Origin: Streptomyces sp. Q6 | GTDB taxonomy: Bacteria > Actinomycetota > Actinomycetes > Streptomycetales > Streptomycetaceae | Length of the DNA stretch: 64,000 nucleotides | Direction of reading: 5' to 3' | Assembly: GCF_036967205.1 (NCBI RefSeq) | Contig: NZ_CP146022.1 | Location: 496,001 to 560,000 of the forward strand | In this document: piece by piece, positions 34,317 through 42,111 of the stretch | Numbering within the stretch: position 1 is the first letter of the stretch | Layout of the letters: every line of letters begins with the position of its first letter | Notes under the pieces: model-generated | Told to the model about the DNA's origin: nothing | Seen by the model: only the letters and a program-made list of their open reading frames with translations | The model's database searches: none | Program-made: the position numbers and the translations under genes

Positions 34317-35945
34317 ATGACCGCATTCCGCCCTGCCCCCGCCTGGCTGTCCGACGCCGTCTTCTACCAGATCTATCCGCAGTCGTTCGCCGACTCGGAC
34401 GGCGACGGCATCGGTGACCTCGCCGGCATCGCCGACCACCTGGACCATCTGGCCTGGCTCGGCGTCGACACGGTCTGGCTCAACCCGTGCTTCGCCTCAC
34501 CGTTCCGCGACGCGGGCTACGACGTGGCCGACTACCTGACGGTGGCGCCGCGCTACGGCACCGACGACGATCTCTCCAAGCTGGTGGACCTGGCCGGCCG
34601 GCGCGGCATCCGGGTGCTGCTCGACCTGGTGGCCGGGCACACCTCGGACGAGCACCCGTGGTTCCGCGCCGCGGCCGACGACCCCGCCGACCACCGCTAC
34701 ATCTGGGCGTCGCACGGCGTCCCCGACGGTTTCGTCGCCTCGCCCGGCACCCGCCCCGGCGGGTTCCTGCCGAACTTCTTCGCCTCGCAGCCCGCGCTCA
34801 ACTTCGGCTACGCGCGCGAGAGTCCGGCCGAGCCGTGGCGGCAGCCCGTCGACGCCGAGGGCCCGCGCGCCAACCGGGAGGCGCTGCGCACCGTCATGGA
34901 CCACTGGCTGCGCCGCGGCGTCGCGGGCTTCCGCGTCGACATGGCGGCGTCGCTCGTCAAGGACGATCCGGACAAGCGGGAGACGTCCGCGCTCTGGGCG
35001 GGGTTGCGCCACTGGCTGGACGGGGCCCACCCGCAGGCGGTGCTCCTGTCGGAGTGGGGCGATCCGGCGGTGTCGGTGCCCGCGGGCTTCCACGCCGACT
35101 TCTTCCTCCAGTTCGGCGGTCCGGCGAACGGGCTGGCGATGCGCTCCTTGTGGAACAACGGCGCGGGCACCCGCGACACGGCGTGGGATCCGCTGGACTG
35201 CTTCTTCGACGCGTCGGGGGCCGGTTCGCCGCGACCGTTCGTCGAGGCGTGGCGCGCGGCGCGGGCGGCGATCGGCGACGGCGGCTTCATCGCCCTGCCC
35301 ACGTCGAACCACGACTTCTCGCGCCTCAACTGCGGCCCCCGCACGGCCGACCAGCTCCCGGCGGCGTTCACCTTCCAGCTCACCTGGCCGACGCTCCCGG
35401 CGATCTACTACGGCGACGAGATCGGCATGCGGTACATGCCGGGCCTGCCCGACCGGGAGGGCAGCGTCCTCGGGCCGCACTACAACCGGGCGGGTTCGCG
35501 CACCCCGATGCAGTGGGACGACAGCCCCGGCGCGGGCTTCTCCACGGCCCCCGAGGACCGTTTCTACCTGCCGCTGGACCCCGCCCCGGACCGCCCCTCG
35601 GTCGCCGCTCAGCGCGCGGACGAGGCATCGCTGCTGCATCTCGTACGCCGTCTCGTCGCCCTGCGTACCGCAAACCCCGCATTCGGCCACGACTCCCCCG
35701 TCGACGTGCTGCACGAGGGCTACCCCTTCGTCTACGTACGAGGAGACCGCTTCCTGGTGGTCGTCAACCCGGCCCGTACGCCGACGAGTTGGTCCGCGGG
35801 CGGCACGGCGGGCCTGCTGGGCGGGGTGCGGGAGGTGGAGGTGTCCGGGGTGCGGATCGCGGCCGACGGCGCCGCGGTCGAGGCGAGCGGCTTCGGACAC
35901 GGCGTGTTCGAACTGGCCGGACCGGACGAGGGCGCCGACCGATGA
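34317..35945 (+). CDS. GH13 alpha-glucosidase/alpha-amylase-family enzyme
   Basis: A 542-aa GH13 enzyme. It starts with WLSDAVFYQIYPQSFADSDGDGIGDL, as in oligo-1,6-glucosidase and trehalose-synthase relatives. Nucleophile Asp208 is in GFRVDMAAS, the acid/base is Glu246 (LLSEWGDP), and transition-state Asp333 is in TSNHDFSR. The beta-strand motif AGYDVADY and IYYGDEIGMRYMP with a short C-terminal beta-domain are also present. It hydrolyses or transfers alpha-glucosyl units in the cytoplasm (no signal peptide). GGGAG precedes ATG 34317. It lies 70 bp downstream of the stress-protein gene. Trehalose or maltose use is possible but not resolvable. Confidence 0.88.
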   Translation: MTAFRPAPAWLSDAVFYQIYPQSFADSDGDGIGDLAGIADHLDHLAWLGVDTVWLNPCFASPFRDAGYDVADYLTVAPRYGTDDDLSKLVDLAGRRGIRVLLDLVAGHTSDEHPWFRAAADDPADHRYIWASHGVPDGFVASPGTRPGGFLPNFFASQPALNFGYARESPAEPWRQPVDAEGPRANREALRTVMDHWLRRGVAGFRVDMAASLVKDDPDKRETSALWAGLRHWLDGAHPQAVLLSEWGDPAVSVPAGFHADFFLQFGGPANGLAMRSLWNNGAGTRDTAWDPLDCFFDASGAGSPRPFVEAWRAARAAIGDGGFIALPTSNHDFSRLNCGPRTADQLPAAFTFQLTWPTLPAIYYGDEIGMRYMPGLPDREGSVLGPHYNRAGSRTPMQWDDSPGAGFSTAPEDRFYLPLDPAPDRPSVAAQRADEASLLHLVRRLVALRTANPAFGHDSPVDVLHEGYPFVYVRGDRFLVVVNPARTPTSWSAGGTAGLLGGVREVEVSGVRIAADGAAVEASGFGHGVFELAGPDEGADR

Positions 35946-36028
35946 GTACCAGCCCCGACCGGCGTCGTATGCGGTGTCGAACTCAGTGCGGAACGACCCG
36001 CTGTGAACCGCCCGCCAGGAGGCTCCCC

Positions 36029-36244
36029 ATGTGCTCCCACCAGCCGCCGTGCCCGTCCGCCGACCGCCCCGACCACGACGCGGCCCGAACCGTCGCCGCC
36101 CACCCGGAGCAGGGCTGGAGCCTGCTGTGCAACGGCACGATCGTCTTCGACGACACCGGCGAACTGCTGCCGGGCGGCGGCGCCCACGCACCCGTACGGC
36201 CGTCCTGGGCGGCGCCCGTCGCGGCCACCGCGCTCGCGGCCTGA
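36029..36244 (+). CDS. DUF5999 small protein
   Basis: A 71-aa protein matching DUF5999: MCSHQPPCPSADRPDHDAA, then HPEQGWSLLCNGTIVFDDTGELLP. Three conserved cysteines (positions 2, 8 and in LLCNG) suggest a metal or redox site. These short proteins are widespread in Streptomyces and uncharacterised. CAGGAGG precedes the ATG with good spacing. It is located between GH13 and the F420-type oxidoreductase, all rightward. Confidence 0.88.
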   Translation: MCSHQPPCPSADRPDHDAARTVAAHPEQGWSLLCNGTIVFDDTGELLPGGGAHAPVRPSWAAPVAATALAA

Positions 36245-36295
36245 AAGGATCGCCCCGCTTCGACGCCCGACTCAAGATCATCAACACTGCGGGGC

Positions 36296-37195
36296 ATGCG
36301 ATACGGCGTCAACCTCCTCAACTTCGGCTCCGGCACGACCCCCCAGAGCCTCGTCCGACAGGCCACGGAAGCCCGTGACCTCGGCTTCACCTTCGCGATG
36401 ATCTCGGACCACATCGCGGTGACCCCCGATGTGCACGCGGTGTACCCGGCCCCCTTCTACGACCAGTTCGTGCTCGCCGCCCATCTCGCGGGCCGGGTGC
36501 CGGGCCTCACCCTCGGCACCACGATCACCGTGATCCCCTACCGGCATCCGCTGCACACGGCCCGACTCGCCGCCAACATCGACCAGTTGACCGACGGCGG
36601 CTTCATCCTCGGCGCGGGGGTCGGCTGGTCCGCCGCCGAGTACCGCACGCTGGGCGTGCCGTTCGAGGAGCGCGGGGCGATCACCGACGAGTACCTCACC
36701 GCGATCCGGGCCGCGTGGACGCGGGATCCGTGCAGCTTCGAGGGCCGGTACGTGTCGTTCGACGCCGTGCGGACGGCGCCCGCGCCCGCGACACGGCCGC
36801 ACCTGCCGGTATGGGTCGGCGGCGACTCCGCCGCGGCGCTGCGCCGAGCCGCGCGGCTCGGCGAGGCCTGGCACCCGTTCCGTCCGACGCTCACGGCCCT
36901 GCGCGAGAAGCTGCCCCGGCTCGCCGAGGAGGCGGAGCGGGCCGGCCGCCCGGTGCCGGAGTTCACGCCGCGCGTCCAACTGGCCCTGGGGTCCGCCCTG
37001 CCCGACACGGCGGACCGCCCGCTGGGCCACGGCAGCGTCGACCAGGTCCGCGCGGACGTGGCGGCCCTGGAGGAGCTCGGGGCCACGCACATCCTGTTCG
37101 ACACCTATCCCGGCGATCCGGCCGCGCGGGGCACGGCCGAGGACGACCGGCGGGTGTGGGATCTCCTCAACGACAAGGTGCTCGGCCGCCGATAG
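36296..37195 (+). CDS. LLM-class F420-dependent oxidoreductase
   Basis: A 299-aa luciferase-like TIM barrel. MRYGVNLLNFGSGTTPQSLVRQATEARDLGFTFAMISDH is the N-terminal barrel half. LGTTITVIPYRHPLHTARLAANIDQLTDGGFILGAGVGW is the characteristic cofactor-binding segment. LPVWVGGDSAAALRRAARLGEAWHP marks the phosphate-binding strand. F420 is favoured over FMN because it is the usual cofactor of this subgroup in Streptomyces. The reaction is a hydride transfer on an unknown substrate. Confidence 0.88.
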   Translation: MRYGVNLLNFGSGTTPQSLVRQATEARDLGFTFAMISDHIAVTPDVHAVYPAPFYDQFVLAAHLAGRVPGLTLGTTITVIPYRHPLHTARLAANIDQLTDGGFILGAGVGWSAAEYRTLGVPFEERGAITDEYLTAIRAAWTRDPCSFEGRYVSFDAVRTAPAPATRPHLPVWVGGDSAAALRRAARLGEAWHPFRPTLTALREKLPRLAEEAERAGRPVPEFTPRVQLALGSALPDTADRPLGHGSVDQVRADVAALEELGATHILFDTYPGDPAARGTAEDDRRVWDLLNDKVLGRR

Positions 37196-37269
37196 AGGAC
37201 AGCATCTGACCTAATTCCGGCTTAGCGTGGTCTTCACCGACGGAACAGCACCACCGAAAGGCGGAGACC

Positions 37270-37818
37270 ATGACCACCGACGAGACGAACACCGCGCCCG
37301 CGACCCCGGCCGTCACCGGCGAGCGCGCCGACTGGCTGGAGGCGCTGGCCAAGCAGCGGCACTTCCTGCGCTTCACGACGCAGAACCTCACCGACGAGCA
37401 GGCCGGGCAGCGGACCACGGCGAGCGAGCTGTGTCTGGGCGGTCTCGTCAAGCATGTGACGTCGGTCGAGCGGGGCTGGGCGGATTTCATGGTGAAGGGC
37501 GCGTCGGCGATGCCGGACTTCACGACCCTGACGGAGGAGGACTACGCCCGGCGGGCCGACGAGTTCCGGATGCTGCCGGGCGAGACCCTGGCCGGCGTGC
37601 TGGCCGCCTACGAGGAGACGGCCCGCGCGACCGACGATCTGGTGGCCACGCTGCCCGACCTCGACACCGTGCACGAGCTGCCGAAGGCGCCGTGGTTCAC
37701 CGACACGCACTGGTCGGTGCGCCGGGTGCTGATGCACATCGTCGCCGAGACCGCCCAGCACTGCGGCCACGCCGACATCATTCGTGAGTCGATCGACGGC
37801 GCCAAGACCATGGGCTGA
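37270..37818 (+). CDS. DinB-family protein (DUF664), metal/mycothiol-type
   Basis: A 182-aa four-helix bundle of the DUF664 subgroup: ERADWLEALAKQRHFLRFTTQNLTDEQA, CLGGLVKHVTSVERGWADFM with the first His, and VLMHIVAETAQHCGHADIIRESIDG with the two C-terminal histidines that complete the metal triad. Members are mycothiol- or bacillithiol-dependent transferases or are uncharacterised. GGAGACC precedes ATG 37270. The gene ends at a hairpin that also covers the P450 stop. Confidence 0.88.
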   Translation: MTTDETNTAPATPAVTGERADWLEALAKQRHFLRFTTQNLTDEQAGQRTTASELCLGGLVKHVTSVERGWADFMVKGASAMPDFTTLTEEDYARRADEFRMLPGETLAGVLAAYEETARATDDLVATLPDLDTVHELPKAPWFTDTHWSVRRVLMHIVAETAQHCGHADIIRESIDGAKTMG

Positions 37819-37830
37819 GCACCGGCGTCC

Positions 37831-37852
37831 GAGAGCCGGGGTCCCGGCTCTC
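37831..37852. terminator. Bidirectional hairpin terminator
   Basis: 10-bp perfect arms (37831-37840 and 37843-37852) around a minimal loop, between the convergent stops of the DinB and P450 genes. It overlaps the P450 stop codon. Confidence 0.75.
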
Positions 37853-39098
37853 ACCACGTCACCCACAGTGCCTGCGGGCCCCGGATGAACCCCTTGCTCT
37901 GCCAGCGGGTGTCGGCCGGGTCACCCGCGAGGCGTAGCCGGGGGAAGCGGGTGAGCAGGGCACCGAGCATGACCTCGGACTCCATGCGGGCGAGCATCGC
38001 GCCGATGCAGTGGTGCGGGCCGTGCCCGAAGGAGACGTGCGCCGTGCCGGTGCGGTCGAAGTCGATCGTCTCCGGGTCGGGGAAGGTGTCGGGGTCGCGG
38101 TTGGCCGCCAGGTAGGAGGCGTACACGGCCTCGCCCGCGCGGATCAGGACACCGCCGACCTCGACGTCCTCGGTGGCGATCCGGGGCAGTCCCACGCCGT
38201 TGCGGTGCGGGATGTGCCGCAGGAGTTCGTCGACCGCCTGCGGCAGCAACGCGGGCTCGGCGCGCAGCCGTTCGGCGAGTTCGGGCCGTGTGAGCAGCGT
38301 GTAGACCATGTTCGCGCTGTTGTTGCGGACCGCGTGGGCGCCGCTGACCAGGACGGCGGTCGCCAGGGACACCGCCTCGGCCTCGCTGAGGTCGCCGGCG
38401 TCCTGGGCGCGCGCGAGCACGGAGACCAGGTCGTCGTCCATACTGCCGGTACGGGAGGCGAGCAGCTCGACGATGTACTGCCGCATCCGCTCCTTGGCGG
38501 CCTCGCTGGACTTCGGCCCGGGGCCCGCGGACAGGATCACGTCGGGCCAGTCGGCGAGGCGGTCGCGGTCCTCGGCCGGCACGCCGAGGAGGTCGCTGAC
38601 GACGGCGAGCGGGAACGGTCCGTGCAGGTGCGCGACGAGGTCGGCGGGCGGACCGGCGTCCTCCATGGCGTCGAGCAGCCCGGCCGCCGTGTGCTCGGCG
38701 AGCGGGCGCAGGCCCTTCATGGTGCGGCCGGTGAACGCCTTCGTCATCACCTTGCGCAGCCGCGTGTGCTCGGGCGGATCCGCGTAGTTGAGGCCGACGG
38801 TGGCGGCGACGCGGTGCGCCATCATCCCGTTGACCTCGCGGCCGACGAGCGCGGCCCGGCTGAAGCGCGGGTCCGAGGTCACCAGGCGCACGTCCGCGTA
38901 CCGGGTGACGAGCCAGGCGTCGCGCTCCTGCCCGAACGGCATGCGCACCCGCGCCACCGGCTCCCGGCTCAGGACGTCGGCGAGCAGCGGATCGAAGGTG
39001 AGCTCGGGCAGATCGTCCAGGGCCCAGGCCCGCACGGACGGTGCGTCGCCCGGCCCTGTCGTCGCCGTCGGGTCCTCACGTACGGTGTTGTCGGTCAC
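37851..39098 (-). CDS. Cytochrome P450 lacking the usual I-helix acid-alcohol pair
   Basis: A 415-aa soluble class-I P450. The haem loop is FGHGPHHCIG with Cys364 as thiolate ligand. The K-helix ExxR is in DELLRHIP, and YADPPEHTRLRKVMTKAFT is the typical C-helix segment. The I helix reads VLVSGAHAVRNNSAN where most P450s have A/G-G-x-E/D-T-T, so both the acid and the threonine are replaced (His, Ala). That change is seen in P450s with altered oxygen activation or peroxide or coupling chemistry. The start is GTG 39098 behind GGAAGG. No ferredoxin gene is adjacent. It is divergent from a LacI regulator that may control it. Confidence 0.9.
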   Translation of the reverse strand: MTDNTVREDPTATTGPGDAPSVRAWALDDLPELTFDPLLADVLSREPVARVRMPFGQERDAWLVTRYADVRLVTSDPRFSRAALVGREVNGMMAHRVAATVGLNYADPPEHTRLRKVMTKAFTGRTMKGLRPLAEHTAAGLLDAMEDAGPPADLVAHLHGPFPLAVVSDLLGVPAEDRDRLADWPDVILSAGPGPKSSEAAKERMRQYIVELLASRTGSMDDDLVSVLARAQDAGDLSEAEAVSLATAVLVSGAHAVRNNSANMVYTLLTRPELAERLRAEPALLPQAVDELLRHIPHRNGVGLPRIATEDVEVGGVLIRAGEAVYASYLAANRDPDTFPDPETIDFDRTGTAHVSFGHGPHHCIGAMLARMESEVMLGALLTRFPRLRLAGDPADTRWQSKGFIRGPQALWVTW

Positions 39099-39241
39099 GC
39101 GGGCATGCCTTCCCCGGGCCCGTGCCGGAGCACGCAGGGACCGGTGCCGCGCCCCCTGATCGGACGACTGACCGGAAGACCGGGCGGACGACGCGGGACG
39201 GCCTCACGGGGCCGCGACGAAGTGCCGTCAGCACGCAAACG

Positions 39242-39271
39242 GAACGCAATTCTTGCGCTAATCTTGCGTTC
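39242..39271. promoter_or_regulatory. Candidate LacI operator
   Basis: GAACGCAA (39242-39249) and TTGCGTTC (39264-39271) form a perfect 8-bp inverted repeat with a 14-bp spacer. An additional TTGCGC half-site lies within the spacer. It abuts the start codon of the LacI gene and lies in the gap to the divergent P450, so it suits autoregulation and control of the P450. Confidence 0.62.
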
Positions 39272-40285
39272 ATGACGCGCAGACTTGCACAGGTGGCGAA
39301 GAAGGTCGGAGTCAGCGAGGCCACGGTCAGCCGGGTGCTCAACAACAAGCCCGGCGTCTCGGAGGCCACCCGGCAGTCGGTCCTCACCGCGCTGGACGTG
39401 CTCGGCTACGAGCGTCCGACGCAGCTGCGCGGCGAGCGCGCCCGCCTCGTCGGTCTCGTCCTTCCCGAGCTCCAGAACCCGATCTTCCCCGCGTTCGCGG
39501 AAGTGATCGGGGGCGCGCTCGCCCAGCAGGGCCTCACGCCGGTGCTGTGCACCCAGACCAAGGGCGGCGTCTCCGAGGCGGACTACGTCGAGCTGCTGCT
39601 GCAACAGCAGGTGTCGGGTGTGGTGTTCGCGGGCGGCCTGTTCGCCCAGGCGGACGCCGAGCACGGCCACTACCAGCGGCTCGCCGAGCGCAAGGTGCCG
39701 GTGGTGCTCGTCAACGCGTCCATCGACCGGCTCGGCTTCCCGTGCGTGGCCTGCGACGACGCGGTCGCCGTCGAACAGGCGTGGCGCCACCTGGCTTCGC
39801 TCGGACACGAGCGCATCGGCCTGGTCCTCGGCCCGGAGGACCACGTGCCCTCGGGGCGCAAGCTCGCCGCGGCCCGCGCGGCGGCCCGCACGGCCGGCGG
39901 CGCCCTGCCCGACGACGCGGTGGAGCGGGCGATGTTCTCCCTGGAGGGCGGGCACGCCGCGGCCGCCCGCCTGGTGGACCGGGGCATCACCGGCATCATC
40001 TGCGCCAGCGACCCCCTCGCCCTCGGCGCCGTACGGGCCGCGCGGCGCGCCGGCCTCTCGGTCCCCCGGGACGTCTCGGTGGTCGGCTACGACGACTCGG
40101 CGTTCATGAACTGCACGGAGCCGCCCCTGACGACGGTGCGCCAGCCGATCGAGGCGATGGGCCGGGCCGCCGTCGAACTGCTCGTCGCGCAGATCCAGGG
40201 CGGCACGGTGCCACCGGGCGAACTGCTCTTCGAGCCCGAGCTGGTGGTGCGCGGCTCGACGGCGCAGGTCCCGACGGCCTCGTGA
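39272..40285 (+). CDS. LacI-family transcriptional regulator
   Basis: A 337-aa LacI protein. The N-terminal helix-turn-helix RLAQVAKKVGVSEATVSRVLNNKPGVSEATRQSV and the hinge DVLGYERPTQLRGERA precede a periplasmic-binding-type domain: LVGLVLPELQNPIFPAFAEVIGGAL, then VSVVGYDDSAFMNCTEPPLTTVRQP, the family-specific segment. The ligand is probably a sugar or phospho-sugar. ATG 39272 directly follows the operator palindrome. It is divergent from the P450, an unusual partner for a LacI regulator. Confidence 0.92.
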   Translation: MTRRLAQVAKKVGVSEATVSRVLNNKPGVSEATRQSVLTALDVLGYERPTQLRGERARLVGLVLPELQNPIFPAFAEVIGGALAQQGLTPVLCTQTKGGVSEADYVELLLQQQVSGVVFAGGLFAQADAEHGHYQRLAERKVPVVLVNASIDRLGFPCVACDDAVAVEQAWRHLASLGHERIGLVLGPEDHVPSGRKLAAARAAARTAGGALPDDAVERAMFSLEGGHAAAARLVDRGITGIICASDPLALGAVRAARRAGLSVPRDVSVVGYDDSAFMNCTEPPLTTVRQPIEAMGRAAVELLVAQIQGGTVPPGELLFEPELVVRGSTAQVPTAS

Positions 40286-40627
40286 CGGTTCACTTTTTGC
40301 GGTCCCGGGGCATGCGCGGACACAAGGCTCCGGCCCCACCCACCGACGTAGGGCCTCTACGACGTTCGGCCGGTCCCGTCTCTTCGCACGTATGAGCCCG
40401 GCATACGCCACAACCGGGCATTCGTTCGAGCGGAGAGCCTGGAATCGCCCCTCCCGAGGACAATGGCATATGCCAGAAGCACCACCGCATCGTGTATGGC
40501 GAAATGCCTTACGAGGCCAGGCGGCCTGTGCCAAAGTCGGTACCGGCCCGTCGTCACGGCCTCTTCGCCGTCGTCGTCACGGTCCTTCCGTCAGCCTTGG
40601 CCACCAGTGCCTGCATCGGAGTTCGTC
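40286..40627. other. 342-bp region without a gene; contains a 12-bp palindrome
   Basis: No convincing ORF. It includes TGGCATATGCCA at 40462-40473 (perfect palindrome) and related GGC-AT/GCC blocks nearby (GGCATACGCC about 40401, GGCGAAATGCC about 40498), probably promoter or operator elements of the phosphatase gene that follows. CGTTCGGCC near 40364 is the reverse complement of the core seen in the dormancy island, but could be chance. Confidence 0.5.
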
Positions 40628-41992
40628 ATGCCGTCCCATGTCTTCGCGGACCGCCCCGCCGGCCAGCCGCCGGAGCGCGGCCCGGTCGACGCGTTGATCT
40701 CGCAGACGCGTCGGCTGCTCGGCGATGTCGACGCGGTGCGCCGGGAATCGGTGAGCGACGAGACCGATCCCGAGGCCCGCTGGCAGCGCGCCCTGTACGA
40801 GCTGGCGGTGCATCAACTCAGCGATCTGGACCGGCACTTGGCCCAGTTGCGCGACGGCCCCGCGACCCGCACGACGCTCCCCGAGCAGCGCCCGGTCACC
40901 GACCCGCAGCCCGGGTCGCTGCTCAGCCGCGTCGGCAGCGCCGAGTGGAACCTGCTCACGGACGAGGCGAGTTGGTCGGGAGAGCTGTACCGCATCCTCG
41001 GCCGTGACCCGTCCGCCCCCGCCCTGACCCTCGACGAGCTGCCCGCCATGGTGCACGCAGACGACCAGTCGCAGCTGACCGCGATGGTCACGGACTGCCT
41101 GATCGACGGCAAGCCGATCGACGGGGAGTTCCGTGTCGTTCGCCCCGACGACACGGTGCGCACGGTGCACATGATGGGCGAGCCCGTGCTCGACGCCGAC
41201 GGTTCGACGGCCGCCATGTGGGCGGTCGTGCGTGACGTCAGCGAACTGCGGCGCAGCCAGCGCGCGGTGAGCGAGACCCGTGACTCGCTCCAGCGCCAGC
41301 GGCACATCGCGCAGACCGAGCACCGGCTCGCGGTCGAGTTGCAGGAAGCCGTGCTGCCGCCGTGGCGTGGCTCCCTGCGGCTCCCGCACGGCGGTCCCGG
41401 CGGCCTCGACGTCGCGGCCCGCCACCTCCCTTCCTCCACCGGCGCCCGGATGGGCGGCGACTGGTTCGACGCGCTGGAACTGCCCGACGGGCAGACCCTG
41501 TTGACCGTCGGCGACCTCACCGGGCACGGCGTCGCCGTCACCTCCGGCATGGCCATGCTGCTCGGCGCTGTCCGCGGCATGGCCCTGTGCGGCACGCCGC
41601 CGGCCGAGCTGCTCGGCCGCCTCGATCACCTCCTCGCCTCCTCCGCCCAGCCCGCGCTGGGCAGCGCCCTGTGCTGCCGGTACGACCCGGCGGCCCGCAC
41701 GCTGGCGTGGGCGCAGGCGGGACGCCCCACCCCGCTGCTGTTCCGCGACGGGACCGGGCGTGCGCTCACGCCACCCGAGGAGACCCTGCGCGGCGGCGAT
41801 GTCCTGCTGCTGCACACCGACGGGCTCGCCGCGGGGCACACCGAGCCGACCGCGGAGCGACTGCTCGCACTGGCACCGCGGTTGACCACCGCCCGGGACG
41901 CGCACGACGCTGTACGCGTGGTCATGGACGAGTTCGCCGCGGACGAGCGCGAGGACGACGCCTGCGTACTCATCGCCAGGATCGGATCCTGA
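40628..41992 (+). CDS. PAS-domain SpoIIE-type phosphatase
   Basis: A 454-aa protein. A coiled helical start precedes a PAS domain at ~95-205 (SAEWNLLTDEASWSGELYRILGRDP to RDVSELRRSQ). A coiled coil (SETRDSLQRQRHIAQTEHRLAVELQEAVLP) leads to the SpoIIE/RsbU phosphatase domain, with metal motifs RMGGDWFDALEL, VGDLTGHGVAVTS, LLHTDGLAAG and EDDACVLIARI. It is the Streptomyces RsbU-like layout that links a PAS-bound signal to sigma-factor regulators. No kinase domain is attached. GGAG lies before ATG 40628. It ends before a repeat-rich convergent spacer. Confidence 0.9.
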   Translation: MPSHVFADRPAGQPPERGPVDALISQTRRLLGDVDAVRRESVSDETDPEARWQRALYELAVHQLSDLDRHLAQLRDGPATRTTLPEQRPVTDPQPGSLLSRVGSAEWNLLTDEASWSGELYRILGRDPSAPALTLDELPAMVHADDQSQLTAMVTDCLIDGKPIDGEFRVVRPDDTVRTVHMMGEPVLDADGSTAAMWAVVRDVSELRRSQRAVSETRDSLQRQRHIAQTEHRLAVELQEAVLPPWRGSLRLPHGGPGGLDVAARHLPSSTGARMGGDWFDALELPDGQTLLTVGDLTGHGVAVTSGMAMLLGAVRGMALCGTPPAELLGRLDHLLASSAQPALGSALCCRYDPAARTLAWAQAGRPTPLLFRDGTGRALTPPEETLRGGDVLLLHTDGLAAGHTEPTAERLLALAPRLTTARDAHDAVRVVMDEFAADEREDDACVLIARIGS

Positions 41993-42060
41993 CGTACTGG
42001 TTCCTGTCCGGTTCCCAGGTACCTACAGCTCGTGCGTGCCTACAGCACGTACGCACCTAG

Positions 42061-42104
42061 GGCTCGTGGTTGCCATGGCTCGTGGTTGCCATGGCTCGTG
42101 GGTG
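42061..42104. repeat. 16-bp tandem repeat, 2.7 copies
   Basis: GGCTCGTGGTTGCCAT is present at 42061-42076 and 42077-42092, with a partial third copy from 42093. It sits between the convergent phosphatase and NsdA-like genes, beside a duplicated CCTACAGC (near 42022 and 42039). No hairpin typical of a terminator is obvious. A variable-number repeat between strains is likely. Confidence 0.85.
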
Positions 42105-42111
42105 AGGTGGT

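Noticed and set aside
37851-40285. Secondary-metabolite cluster around the P450
   Set aside because: No polyketide, peptide or terpene synthase, and no tailoring partner beyond the single P450, is present nearby.
40360-40375. Fourth DevR-like site (CGTTCGGCC) upstream of the PAS-phosphatase
   Set aside because: Only nine bases match and one or two chance copies are expected in 64 kb on both strands.
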